Below are positions 40,726 through 49,312 of a DNA stretch of 64,000 nucleotides, one piece after another; within the stretch, counting starts at the first letter, position 1; each line of letters opens with the position of its first letter. A model generated the notes under the pieces. The model saw nothing but the letters and a program-made list of their open reading frames with translations, had not been told where the DNA came from and made no database searches. This DNA is from Nonomuraea jiangxiensis. Its GTDB lineage: Bacteria; Actinomycetota; Actinomycetes; Streptosporangiales; Streptosporangiaceae. The translations under genes and the position numbers were made by a program. The stretch spans positions 124,001 to 188,000 of the forward strand of contig NZ_FNDJ01000015.1 in the NCBI RefSeq assembly GCF_900099965.1. Reading direction: 5' to 3'.

Positions 40726-42254
40726 CGCACGACCACCGCTTCGTCGTCATCGGGGCCGGCCCGGGCGGGCTCCAGCTCAGCTATTTCCTCCAGCGTGCCG
40801 GGGCCGACTACGTCACGCTGGAGCGGGAGGCCGCGCCCGGCGGCTTCTTCCGCCACTACCCGCGCCACCGGCGGCTGATCTCGCTGAACAAGGTGCACAC
40901 CGGCGAGAAGGACCGCGAGATCCAGCTCCGCTGGGACTGGAACTCCCTGCTCAACGACGGCCCCGAGCTGGCGTTCCCGAGCTATTCGCAGGAATACTTC
41001 CCGCACGCCGACGACCTGGTGCGCTATCTGGCGGACTTCCAGCGCGTCCACGGGCTGCGCGTGCGCTACTCCACGCCGGTACTACGGGTGGAAAGGTACG
41101 GCGAGAGCCGGTTCGCCGTGCACACGGGCGACGCCGTCTACCACGCCGACTGCGTGATCGTGGCGACCGGGTGGGGCGGAGCGTACGTGCCCGACATCCC
41201 GGGCATCGAGCTGGCCACCGGGTACGAGGACGCGCCCGTCAGCGGGGAGGGCTACGCCGGGCAGCGGGTGCTCATCCTCGGCAAGGGCAACTCGGCGTTC
41301 GAGACCGCCCAGGCGTTGCTGCCGTACGCGTCGGTGATCCATCTGGCCAGCCCCAACCCCCTGCGGCTGACGTGGGACAGCAAGCATCCCGGGCACGTAC
41401 GCGGGATGTACGGCGCCCTGCTGGACAGCTACTGGTTCAAGACCCTGCACGCCGTGCTGGAGTGCACCGTGGACCGGATCTGGCGGGCGGACGGGGCGTA
41501 CCGGGCCGAGATCACGTACACGCTGGCCGACGGCGAGCGGGCCGTGCTCGACTACGACGCCGTGCTGCGCTGCACCGGCTTCACCATGGACACCGGGCTG
41601 TTCGACGAGTCCTGCCGGCCCGAACTGGCCCCGAACGGGCGCATCCCGGCCATCCGCCCCGACTTCCAGTCCGCCAACATCGACGGCCTCTACTTCGCCG
41701 GCACGCTCATGCAGGCCCGCGACTTCAAGCGCGCCTCCTCGGCGTTCATCGACGGCTTCCGCTACAACCTGCGCACGCTGGCCGCGCTGCTGTGCGAGCG
41801 CTACGACGGCGTGCCGCTGCCCTCCCGCGAGCTGCCCGCCGACGCCGGCCTGCTGACGGAGCACGTGCTCGGCCGGGTCAACCACAGCTCGGCTTTGTGG
41901 ACCCAGTTCGAGTACCTGTCGGACGCCTACGTGATCGGCCCCGCCGTACGGCACTACGAGGACCTGCCGGAGGACTACGCCGTCTCCCGCTTCGCCGGCG
42001 AGGACCTGCTGCTCACCGTCACCCTGCGCTGGGGCCGCCGCGACCACCCCGACGTGTTCGCCATCCGGCGGCACCCGACCCCCGAGCGCGCCGACGAATG
42101 CGCCTTCCTGCATCCCGTCGTCCGGGTCTGGCGGCGCGGCGAGCAGGTCGCCGAGCGGCACCTGCTGGAGGATTTGCAGGCCCGCTGGCAGGACCCGGAA
42201 CGTCATGCCGCCCCGCTGCGCTCCTTCCTGTCCGCGCACCTGCCCGATCGGTAG
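40722..42254 (+). CDS. FAD/NAD(P)-dependent oxidoreductase (FOXRED2-like)
   Basis: 510 residues from the GTG overlapping CMD copy B. Rossmann FAD motif VVIGAGPGGLQLSYFLQRAG, FAD-associated PRHRRLISLNKVHTGEKDRE, NADP-binding RVLILGKGNSAFETAQALLP, ATGW and a late GLYFAGTLMQARDFKRASSA with the isoalloxazine loop. The protein resembles FOXRED2-type oxidoreductases and N-hydroxylating/Baeyer-Villiger monooxygenases; the BVMO fingerprint is not clear. Coupling to a CxxC peroxidase-like protein suggests electron delivery from NAD(P)H through FAD to the CMD disulfide, an inference. Confidence 0.85.
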   Translation: MTHDHRFVVIGAGPGGLQLSYFLQRAGADYVTLEREAAPGGFFRHYPRHRRLISLNKVHTGEKDREIQLRWDWNSLLNDGPELAFPSYSQEYFPHADDLVRYLADFQRVHGLRVRYSTPVLRVERYGESRFAVHTGDAVYHADCVIVATGWGGAYVPDIPGIELATGYEDAPVSGEGYAGQRVLILGKGNSAFETAQALLPYASVIHLASPNPLRLTWDSKHPGHVRGMYGALLDSYWFKTLHAVLECTVDRIWRADGAYRAEITYTLADGERAVLDYDAVLRCTGFTMDTGLFDESCRPELAPNGRIPAIRPDFQSANIDGLYFAGTLMQARDFKRASSAFIDGFRYNLRTLAALLCERYDGVPLPSRELPADAGLLTEHVLGRVNHSSALWTQFEYLSDAYVIGPAVRHYEDLPEDYAVSRFAGEDLLLTVTLRWGRRDHPDVFAIRRHPTPERADECAFLHPVVRVWRRGEQVAERHLLEDLQARWQDPERHAAPLRSFLSAHLPDR

Positions 42255-42260
42255 GGCCTC

Positions 42261-43397
42261 TCAGCCGGGGAAGCGGGCCACGAGATCGTCCACCACGCCC
42301 TCGAACGACCCGTGCGCCGTCAGGGCGGCGCGCTGCCGGGCGGCCCCGCTCCCGGCGGCGCGCAACCACGCCCACCCCCGCAGCACCGTCTCCAGGTCGC
42401 CGCTGTCCGTCAGGGCGTGCCGGATGTGCTCCAGCAGCCCCTCCACCACCTCCGCCGCCGGAACCTGCCGCCCGGTGTACGGGTCGGCGCCGTGCCCGTC
42501 GAGCCCGTCCCTGGCCGCCCGCCAGTAGGCCACCCGCAGCAGCTCCTCCGGCGGCCGTGGCCCCGGATCCCCGGCCTCCACCCGTCTCAGCGAGACCGTC
42601 ACCAGCGCCCTGACCACGAGCGCCAGCAGCACCGACTCCGCCGCCGAGGCCGGCACGTCGGTCACCCGCACCTCCACGGTGGGCAGCCGCAACGACGGCC
42701 GCGCGTCCCAGAACATCGTCGCCGGGTCCACCAGCGCCCCGCTCGCGGTCAGCCCCGCGACCAGGGCCTCGAACTCGGCGAGGCTCTCCAGGTAGGGTGG
42801 CGGCCCGGCCACCGGCCACTTGCTCCAGGACAGGATGCGCCAGCCCGCGTAGCCGGTGTCGCGGCCCGTCCAGAACGGTGAGTTGGCCATGAGCGCGATC
42901 AGCGCGGGCAGCCAGGGGCGCAGGTGGTTGCAGACCAGCAGCGCCCGCTCCCGGTCGGGCAGGTGGACGTGGACGTGACCGGCGCAGATGGCCTGCTCGT
43001 CGTGGAGCGCCCGGTAGTTGTCGATGCCGAGGTCGTAACGGGGGTCCTCGGTGATCGGCGGCGGCACCGCGGGCCCCAGCACGGGAGTGCCCGAGGCGAC
43101 CACGGCCAGCCCCTCGGCCCGCGCGGCGGCGGCCACCACGGCCCGCATCCGCCGCAGCTCCCGCTCCAGCTCGGCCGGCCCGGCGCAGGGCGGCGTCTTG
43201 GCCTCCACCTGGAACTGCGTGATCTCCGTGCCGACCCGGTCGCCGAGCTCGCCGGCGGCCCGCCCGACGACCAGCCCGGCCCGCGGCGCCACCTCCCGGG
43301 TGCGGGGATCGACCACGAAGTATTCCTCCTCGACCCCCATCAGCGGGCGCACGGGGTCGAACGGCGTGGCTGCCGTCGATGCGGCGGTCGCGGTCAT
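42261..43397 (-). CDS. Carboxylate-amine ligase, YbdK-type glutamate-cysteine ligase family
   Basis: 378 residues. GCS2 family: MGVEEEYFVVDPRTREVAPR (ATP/metal glutamates), EITQFQVEAKTPPC, then DEQAICAGHVHVHLPDRERA, the family histidines, and PTVEVRVTDVPA. YbdK proteins have weak gamma-glutamyl-cysteine ligase activity; actinomycetes make mycothiol, so the physiological product is open. Ends 6 bases from the FAD oxidoreductase stop, convergent. Confidence 0.9.
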   Translation of the reverse strand: MTATAASTAATPFDPVRPLMGVEEEYFVVDPRTREVAPRAGLVVGRAAGELGDRVGTEITQFQVEAKTPPCAGPAELERELRRMRAVVAAAARAEGLAVVASGTPVLGPAVPPPITEDPRYDLGIDNYRALHDEQAICAGHVHVHLPDRERALLVCNHLRPWLPALIALMANSPFWTGRDTGYAGWRILSWSKWPVAGPPPYLESLAEFEALVAGLTASGALVDPATMFWDARPSLRLPTVEVRVTDVPASAAESVLLALVVRALVTVSLRRVEAGDPGPRPPEELLRVAYWRAARDGLDGHGADPYTGRQVPAAEVVEGLLEHIRHALTDSGDLETVLRGWAWLRAAGSGAARQRAALTAHGSFEGVVDDLVARFPG

Positions 43398-43494
43398 GGG
43401 CTCCCTTTCGCGCGCGGGACCTGCCAGGTCCGATCTTGCCCGCCCGGGCCCTCACCCGGCACCGCTTTCGCGCAACGCGGAGCAGCCCCGGGGC

Positions 43495-44298
43495 TCAGGG
43501 ACGCAGGTCGAGCACCAGGGCACGATGGTCGGACACCTCGGGCGCGGTCATGATCTCGAATCGTTTGACGGCGGCGGGGTCGGACACGAGCAGGTAGCTG
43601 GCATGCCGTACCGGCTTGAGATAGCGCGAGGTCCTGGTGTCGCCCTCCCGGACCAGATCGACCAGGCCGAGCCCGGCGAGGACCTGGAACGTCTCGCTGC
43701 CGGGCAGCAGGTTGAGGTCGCCGCACACCACGGTCAGGTCGCCGTTCTCGCGGACGCCGCCGACGAGCTCCGCGAGCCGCTCGGCCTGCGCGCGGCGGGC
43801 CGGAGTGTCGGCCTTCCCGCGCGCGTCCCGCAGGCCGTGCAGGTTGACGACGCTGACGAACCGCCGCGCCTCGGGGTCGAAGACCCGCACCGCCAGCGCG
43901 GCGCGGGGCCGGCCGTCGCTCGGCCACCCGTCGCGATGGTCGACGTAGCCGCCGTGCACGAACGCGGTTCGCAGGCCGACGACCGAAAGCGGCTCGGCGA
44001 CGAAGGTCGCGACCCCGAAGTCCTGCCGATGCGCCCGCCGGTCCTGGTCCTGGACCGGCCCGGAGTCGCTCGCGGCGAACAGGCCCTGGTGGCGCGGCAG
44101 GCGCGAGCGGACGTCGGCCAGGAGGTTCGCCCGCTGCGGCAGCGATCGCTCGGCGTCGTCGAACCGGGTCCAGCCGTGGAGGGCCGGGGTGTGGGTGACC
44201 TCCTGCAGGCACAGGACGTCGGCTTCGCAGCCGTCGAGCCAGCGGGCGAGCTCGTCGAACATCGCGCCGCCCCAGGCGTTCAGGGAGATGATCTGCAC
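43495..44298 (-). CDS. Endonuclease/exonuclease/phosphatase-family protein
   Basis: 267 residues from a GTG (VQIISLNAWGG). EEP fold: VLCLQEVTHTPALHGW (metal Glu), YVDHRDGW, VVNLHGLRDARGK, LTVVCGDLNLLPGSETFQVL (GDLN catalytic motif), and the terminal VSDHRALVLDL (S-D-H). Could hydrolyse nucleic acid or a phospholipid/inositol phosphate; the family does not decide. No export signal. Confidence 0.88.
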   Translation of the reverse strand: MQIISLNAWGGAMFDELARWLDGCEADVLCLQEVTHTPALHGWTRFDDAERSLPQRANLLADVRSRLPRHQGLFAASDSGPVQDQDRRAHRQDFGVATFVAEPLSVVGLRTAFVHGGYVDHRDGWPSDGRPRAALAVRVFDPEARRFVSVVNLHGLRDARGKADTPARRAQAERLAELVGGVRENGDLTVVCGDLNLLPGSETFQVLAGLGLVDLVREGDTRTSRYLKPVRHASYLLVSDPAAVKRFEIMTAPEVSDHRALVLDLRP

Positions 44299-44407
44299 GG
44301 TGAAGAACCTAGTACGGGCGTGCGGAGACGTTCGCCCCGGGTGCGGTGCGCATGACGCCCTCTGTGATACGGTCGGCGGCGCCGTGCACCACTGCGACCC
44401 TGAGGAG

Positions 44408-44466
44408 GTGAGTCCGATCAACGATGTGACAGGTCGGGGCTCCCTCCCGTGCATGGTCTAGGGAGC
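44408..44466 (+). promoter_or_regulatory. Candidate leader peptide and hairpin before the hydrolase gene
   Basis: In the 203-base gap before the hydrolase start, GAGGAG runs straight into a GTG frame of 17 codons reading VSPINDVTGRGSLPCMV and a TAG at 44459-44461. The end of this frame forms one arm of a hairpin: GCTCCC (44439-44444) with GGGAGC (44461-44466). Translation of the small frame would prevent the stem, as in attenuators. The zero spacing of ribosome site to GTG is a weakness. Not matched to any known leader. Confidence 0.35.
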
Positions 44467-44501
44467 GCCCGCGGCAGGCATCCCGAAAGGCATGAAACAC
44501 C

Positions 44502-45233
44502 ATGCGCTTCACCTCCCGGACGTCGTCGGACGGCGTCCTCGAACAGCTCTTCACCCTCGACGAGATCCCCGGCGTGTTGTGGACGCCGGACGACGCCCCC
44601 GGCACCCGGCCCCTGATCCTGATGGGGCACGGCGGCGGGCAGCACAAGAAGGCCCCCGCCATCCTGGCCCGCGCCCGCCACTTCGTCACCGAGGGCGGCT
44701 TCGCGGTCGCCGCGATCGACGTGCCCAACCACGGCGAGCGGCCGAGGAGCGAGAAGTTCGACCGGATCGCGGCCGAGCTCCGGGCCCGGATGGACGCCGG
44801 CGAGGACCCGGCTCCGCTGGTCGCCACCATGCAATCGCTCGCGGCCGGGCAGGTCGTCCCGGAATGGCAGGCGGTCCTGACCGCGCTCCAGCGACTCGAC
44901 CACGTCGGCCGCGGACCCGTGGGCTACTGGGGCGTGTCGCTGGGGTGCGGGCTCGGTGTCCCGTTCGTCGCCGCCGAACCCCGGGTCGGCGCCGCGGTGC
45001 TCGGCCTGCAGGGGTCGCCGGCGCTGGCCGAGACCGCCACCCGGATCACCGTGCCGGTGCAGTTCCTCGTGCAGTGGGACGATGAACGGGTGCCGCGGGC
45101 CCACAGCCTGGCGCTGTTCGAGGCGTTCGCGTCAGCCGAGAAGACGATGCACGCCAACCCCGGCAAGCACGGAGACCTGCCGCGGTTCGAGATGGACGAC
45201 GCGCTGCGGTTCTTCATCCGGCAGCTCGGCTGA
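44502..45233 (+). CDS. Alpha/beta hydrolase, dienelactone-hydrolase-like
   Basis: 243 residues. ATG giving MRFTSRTSSDGVLEQLFTLD, with AAAGG upstream. Fold markers: LILMGHGGGQHKKAPAILAR, AIDVPNHGERPRSEKFDR, elbow VGYWGVSLGCGLGVPFVA (G-V-S-L-G) and FLVQWDDERVPRAHSLALFE (Asp), with the catalytic His expected in GKHGDLPRF. Serine-type hydrolase related to dienelactone hydrolases or YqiA/FrsA-like proteins; substrate unknown. A strong terminator hairpin follows. Confidence 0.87.
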   Translation: MRFTSRTSSDGVLEQLFTLDEIPGVLWTPDDAPGTRPLILMGHGGGQHKKAPAILARARHFVTEGGFAVAAIDVPNHGERPRSEKFDRIAAELRARMDAGEDPAPLVATMQSLAAGQVVPEWQAVLTALQRLDHVGRGPVGYWGVSLGCGLGVPFVAAEPRVGAAVLGLQGSPALAETATRITVPVQFLVQWDDERVPRAHSLALFEAFASAEKTMHANPGKHGDLPRFEMDDALRFFIRQLG

Positions 45234-45252
45234 CACCCGTCCGTGACCCTTC

Positions 45253-45289
45253 GGCGCGCCGGCCGAGATCCGTTCCCGGCCGGCGCGCC
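45253..45289 (+). terminator. Strong hairpin after the hydrolase gene
   Basis: Thirteen-base-pair stem, GGCGCGCCGGCCG (45253-45265) with its complement at 45277-45289, 11-base loop, starting 20 bases after the stop. No U-run. Confidence 0.7.
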
Positions 45290-45373
45290 GTACGGCGTCC
45301 GGGCAGGTCACGGGCACCGGCCGGCGTCGTGATCACGTCGGAGCGGCGCTAACCGGTACGGTACGGTTTGCGA

Positions 45374-45757
45374 ATGATTTCCGCATCGCGCCCTGACGAC
45401 CGGATCTCGGCCGGGTTCCGGTTCGCCGCCGAGCTGGTCGCCTGGGTCGCGACCCCCTGGGCCCTCGCCCCGCATTCCGTGCCGCTGGCCGTGCTGTCGG
45501 TCGTGGTGCTGATCGGGCTGCCCACGGTGTTCGCCACGCCGGGGGACAAGCGGAACGTGATCATCGCGGTGCCGGGAGCGGTGACTATCCTGCTGGTGCT
45601 GCTGCAACTCGTGGCCGCGGTGGCGGCGGCGTGGGCGGCCTGGAACCCGTACGTGGCCGTGCTGGTCTCCGTGCTGGCCGTGGTCGCCGTCGTCCTGGAG
45701 CTGCCGCGCTGGCGGTGGCTCGCCTCACTGCGGGGGTGGCGTCGCGCGCCTGGATGA
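45374..45757 (+). CDS. YrdB-family (DUF2568) membrane protein
   Basis: 127 residues from MISASRPDDRISAGFRFAAE. Four TM helices: FRFAAELVAWVATPWALAP, SVPLAVLSVVVLIGLPTVF, the conserved loop ATPGDKRN, then VIIAVPGAVTILLVLLQLVA and a last helix ending in LELPRWRWL. The ATPGDK loop and PRW end are typical of DUF2568. Function unknown. The acyl-CoA ligase follows at once on the same strand, so the two are probably co-transcribed. Confidence 0.85.
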   Translation: MISASRPDDRISAGFRFAAELVAWVATPWALAPHSVPLAVLSVVVLIGLPTVFATPGDKRNVIIAVPGAVTILLVLLQLVAAVAAAWAAWNPYVAVLVSVLAVVAVVLELPRWRWLASLRGWRRAPG

Positions 45758-45760
45758 CCG

Positions 45761-47410
45761 ATGCTGCAAGGCATGGGTCACTCGCCGCTCTCCTACACCT
45801 CCGGGGTCTCCGCCGTCCGCCTGCTGGGCGAGACGATCGGGGAGAATCTGGAGCGCGCCGCGGCCCGGCACAGGGACCGTCCGGCCCTCGTGGACGTGGC
45901 GACCGGCCGGCGCTGGACCTACGCCGAGCTCGACGCCGCGGTCGACGAGGTCGCCCTCGGCCTGCTGACCATGGGCATCGCCAAGGGCGACCGGGTCGGC
46001 ATCTGGGCGCCCAACCGCGCCGAGTGGGTGCTGACCCAGTACGCCACCGCGAAGATCGGCGCGATCCTGGTCAACGTCAACCCCGCCTACCGCGGCCACG
46101 AACTGGACTACGTGATCCGCCAGTCCGGCATGCGCCTGCTGATCAGCGCCGTCGGGCACAGGACCAGCGACTACCGGGCGATGCTCGCCGAGATCGGCTA
46201 CGAGGACGTGGTGTTCATCGCCGAGCCCGGCTGGGACGAGCTGGTGGCGGCCGGCCGCCGCGCCGACCCCGCCACCCTGCGCGCGCGGGCGGCCACGCTG
46301 GCCTTCGACGACCCGATCAACATCCAGTACACCTCGGGCACCACCGGCTTCCCCAAGGGCGCCACGCTGTCCCACCACAACATCCTCAACAACGGCTACT
46401 TCGTCGCCGAGGGCCTCGGCTACACCGAGGCCGACCGGGTGTGCCTGCCGGTGCCGCTCTACCACTGCTTCGGCATGGTCATGGGCAACCTGGCGGCGAC
46501 CTCGCACGGCGCCTGCGTGGTGCTGCCCGCGCCCGGCTTCGACGCGGGCGCGACCCTGCGGGCCGTGGAGAGCGAGCGGTGCACGTCCCTGTACGGCGTG
46601 CCGACCATGTTCATCGCCGAGCTCGACCACCCGGACTTCGCCACCTTCGACCTGTCCAGCCTGCGCACCGGCATCATGGCCGGCTCCCCCTGCCCGGTCG
46701 AGGTGATGAAACGGGTGGCCGGCGAGATGCACATGAGCGAGGTGGCGATCTGCTACGGCATGACCGAGACCTCCCCGGTGTCCACCATGACCCGCCGCGA
46801 CGACGGCCTGACCCGCCGCACCGAGACGGTCGGCCAGGTCATGCCGCACCTGGAGGTGAAGATCGTCAGCCCCGAGACCGGCCTGCCGGTGCGCCGCGGC
46901 GAACCCGGCGAGCTGTGCACCCGCGGCTACTCGGTGATGCTCGGCTACTGGGAGGAGCCCGGCAGGACCGCCGAGGCGATCGACGCGGCCCGCTGGATGC
47001 ACACCGGCGACCTGGCCACCATGGACGACGACGGCTACGTCAACATCGTCGGCCGGATCAAGGACATGGTCATCCGCGGCGGCGAGAACGTCTATCCGCG
47101 CGAGGTCGAGGAGTTCCTCCACACCCATCCCGACATCGCCGACGTCCAGGTCATCGGCGTCCCCGACAGCAAATACGGCGAGGAGCTCATGGCCTGGATC
47201 GTGCCGCGCCCCGGCGCCACGCCGATCACCGCCGAGGCGGTCAGGGCCTTCTGCGCCGGCCGCCTGGCCCACTACAAGATCCCCCGCTACGTCCATCTGG
47301 TGGACGAGTTCCCGATGACCGTCACCGGCAAGATCCGCAAGGTGGAGATGCGGGAACAGGCGGTCGGCCTGCTGGGCCTGCACGACGCGGCGGCCATCGA
47401 GAACGCGTGA
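45761..47410 (+). CDS. AMP-binding fatty-acyl-CoA synthetase (FadD-like)
   Basis: 549 residues (or 545 from MGHSPLSYTSG at 45773). Adenylate-forming enzyme: P-loop IQYTSGTTGFPKGATLSHHN, A5 motif ICYGMTETSPVST, A7 MHTGDLATMDDDGYVNIVGR, A8 KDMVIRGGENVYPREVEEFL and the catalytic Lys in PMTVTGKIRKVEMRE. It activates a carboxylic acid to acyl-AMP and then acyl-CoA. The VPLYHCFGMVMGNL segment resembles medium/long-chain FadD proteins such as acyl-CoA synthetases in actinobacterial beta-oxidation. Confidence 0.94.
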   Translation: MLQGMGHSPLSYTSGVSAVRLLGETIGENLERAAARHRDRPALVDVATGRRWTYAELDAAVDEVALGLLTMGIAKGDRVGIWAPNRAEWVLTQYATAKIGAILVNVNPAYRGHELDYVIRQSGMRLLISAVGHRTSDYRAMLAEIGYEDVVFIAEPGWDELVAAGRRADPATLRARAATLAFDDPINIQYTSGTTGFPKGATLSHHNILNNGYFVAEGLGYTEADRVCLPVPLYHCFGMVMGNLAATSHGACVVLPAPGFDAGATLRAVESERCTSLYGVPTMFIAELDHPDFATFDLSSLRTGIMAGSPCPVEVMKRVAGEMHMSEVAICYGMTETSPVSTMTRRDDGLTRRTETVGQVMPHLEVKIVSPETGLPVRRGEPGELCTRGYSVMLGYWEEPGRTAEAIDAARWMHTGDLATMDDDGYVNIVGRIKDMVIRGGENVYPREVEEFLHTHPDIADVQVIGVPDSKYGEELMAWIVPRPGATPITAEAVRAFCAGRLAHYKIPRYVHLVDEFPMTVTGKIRKVEMREQAVGLLGLHDAAAIENA

Positions 47411-47500
47411 ACAGAACGCGGCGGCCATCGTGAACGCGTGAATAGAACGCGGCGTCACCGGTAAGGACACCAGCATCCGACATCGGCTGCGGGGGGCTCA

Positions 47501-47806
47501 ATGCCGGACAAACTGCCCAGACGTGTGCCCAAAACCGGAGCGACGTGGCTGGCCGGGTGGCGGGAGCACGGGTCGCCGGGGCCGTTCCGGCCGGCGTTCT
47601 GGCGCAGCCCGCTGCGCGGCCCCTGGCTCACGTCGGTGCTCGGCCTGGTGCTGCCGGCCGGGCTGATCATCGTCGCGGTCACCGGGCTTCTCCCGATGGT
47701 TGCTGGTCACCCTGGCGCTCTTCGTCGGCTCGGGTCTGCTCTACCTGGTACGGCGCGCCGCCTCACGCAGGGCGAGGCGGCGCCAGCCACGGCGATCACG
47801 GGGTGA
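47501..47806 (+). pseudogene. Remnant of a membrane-anchored molybdopterin-oxidoreductase gene
   Basis: The first ~65 codons (MPDKLPRRVPKTGATWLAGW, FWRSPLRGPWLTSVLGLVLP, AGLIIVAVTGLL) look like the start of the actinobacterial membrane molybdopterin-dependent oxidoreductase group, in which cytochrome-b561-like helices and a sulfite-oxidase domain (over 450 residues) should follow. Instead, from about 47695 another frame encodes a last TM helix, WLLVTLALFVGSGLLYLVRR, which would suit the C-terminal end. The middle is missing and the frames do not match. The 3' end overlaps the neighbouring hydrolase on the other strand. Confidence 0.55.
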
Positions 47807-49190
47807 ACAGCCCCCAGTACGCCGCCCACGGCACGAAGACCAGCCCGCCCGCCAGCAGCAGCCCCCGCCGAACCCCGCCACCGGCCTGCCGCAGCCGGAG
47901 CGCGAGCCGCACGCCCGCGGCCACCACCGTGACCGCGAGCACCTGGAGGAGCAGCCAGACGAGGGGACGGCCCAGGACCGTGCTCCCCGCGGTGGTGGCC
48001 CCGGTCGCGACGATCGAGAAGAGGTACGTCACGGTGCCGAGCACGCACACCAGCCCACCGGCGGCCAGCACCCTGCCGGCCCACCGGCCGGTCGCGGGGC
48101 GCGTCCGGCCCCTCCTGCGGAACAGCCCGGCGGCCGGGTAACCGAGGAACGCGATCAGCATCACCGCCACCGTCGCGATCTGCAGGCCGCCCGTTTCGTA
48201 CCAGGCCGGCGGCCGGAGCGGCGCGCTGGCGAGCTCCTGCGCGGGCGGCGCGTCGGCGCTCGCCCGGGGCGCTCCGCCGGCGAGCGCGGCGATCCACGAC
48301 GTGACGAGCTCCAGGTATCCGGGCGCGAACCCGGAAGGCCGGACCGGGACGAAACCGTCGGTGCTGTGCCGCAGGTCGTGGTCGGCCGCAGGGACCACCC
48401 GCAGTGTGTAGTGCCGGTTGCCGCCCTCGTCCAGCGCCTGCCTGAACAGCCGGACGCTCTCACCCGGTACGGTCGAGCGGTCGTGCTCGGCGAAGACCGC
48501 CAGCAGCGGCTGCCGGACCTGCCGCAGGGTCGCCACCGGGTCGTGGCCGGTGTCCCCGAACAGGCCGGCGGCCACCATCATCCGGCTGAGGTTCACGCCG
48601 ATCGGCTCCAGCAAGGACCGGGTCACCCCCGCGTGCGACAGGTACGTCCGGTTGCTCCAGAGCTGGGTCCGATCCGAGGGCAGCGCGCCGGCCCCGGCGG
48701 TGATCACGAAAGCGACGTCGGGGGAGCGGACCGCGGCCAGCGGGGCCACCCAGCCGCCCTCGCTGTGGCCCCACACGCCGACCCGCGACGGCTGCACGTC
48801 CGCGCGGGCCCGCAGCAGCCGTACGCCGGCGATGGCATCGTCGGCCAGGTCCGCGAACGAACTGGTCGCCCGGGAGTAGCCGGACCGCTTGTCGTAGATC
48901 AGCACCACGACGCCGGACCTGGCGAAGGCCTCCGCCTCGGCGCGGTAGGACTCACGGGACACGCCACCGGCGCCCGCGATGAGCACCAGCCCGGGGCGTC
49001 TCGCGCCCCCGGCCGCGGGCGCGAGCACCGTCCCGTGCAGGGGCACGGCGCCGTTGTGGAAGGTGACCTCGGTGCCGACGAGGTCATCGGCCGCCGCCGC
49101 GGGCGCGGCCGGGATCACCAGTGGGGACAGGACGATCAGCAGGGCCGCGATCCAGCGGCCTAACCAAGGGGATTTGCGTGAAGGCAGCAC
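47796..49190 (-). CDS. Exported/membrane alpha/beta hydrolase with a C-terminal four-helix membrane domain
   Basis: 464 residues. Signal peptide or TM1 (WLGRWIAALLIVLSPLVIPA), then an extracellular hydrolase domain: PGLVLIAGAGGVSRESYRAE, VLIYDKRSGYSRATSSFADL, elbow VGVWGHSEGGWVAPLAAV (G-H-S-E-G), FAEHDRSTVP (Asp) and PAADHDLRHSTDG (His). From about residue 330 four TM helices follow (ATVAVMLIAFLGYPAAGLF and later). The order, catalytic domain outside and membrane bundle at the C-terminus, suggests a surface-anchored peptidase/esterase. Divergent partner: none; the ArsR-like gene lies upstream on the same strand. Confidence 0.87.
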   Translation of the reverse strand: MLPSRKSPWLGRWIAALLIVLSPLVIPAAPAAAADDLVGTEVTFHNGAVPLHGTVLAPAAGGARRPGLVLIAGAGGVSRESYRAEAEAFARSGVVVLIYDKRSGYSRATSSFADLADDAIAGVRLLRARADVQPSRVGVWGHSEGGWVAPLAAVRSPDVAFVITAGAGALPSDRTQLWSNRTYLSHAGVTRSLLEPIGVNLSRMMVAAGLFGDTGHDPVATLRQVRQPLLAVFAEHDRSTVPGESVRLFRQALDEGGNRHYTLRVVPAADHDLRHSTDGFVPVRPSGFAPGYLELVTSWIAALAGGAPRASADAPPAQELASAPLRPPAWYETGGLQIATVAVMLIAFLGYPAAGLFRRRGRTRPATGRWAGRVLAAGGLVCVLGTVTYLFSIVATGATTAGSTVLGRPLVWLLLQVLAVTVVAAGVRLALRLRQAGGGVRRGLLLAGGLVFVPWAAYWGLFTP

Positions 49191-49312
49191 GAAGTGCTCT
49201 CCTTTGCTCGGAGGTCATCGGACATCAAGGACTCGCCGGAAGGCGAGGTGTCATGGCTTCCGCCTCCTGGGCCGTCGAGTGGCCGCTCGACGGCCCAGGC
49301 TTCGGTCAGGGC

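Noticed and set aside
47700..49163. 487-codon plus-strand open frame
   Set aside because: Apart from a TM-like start it is antisense to the membrane hydrolase and has no domain features.
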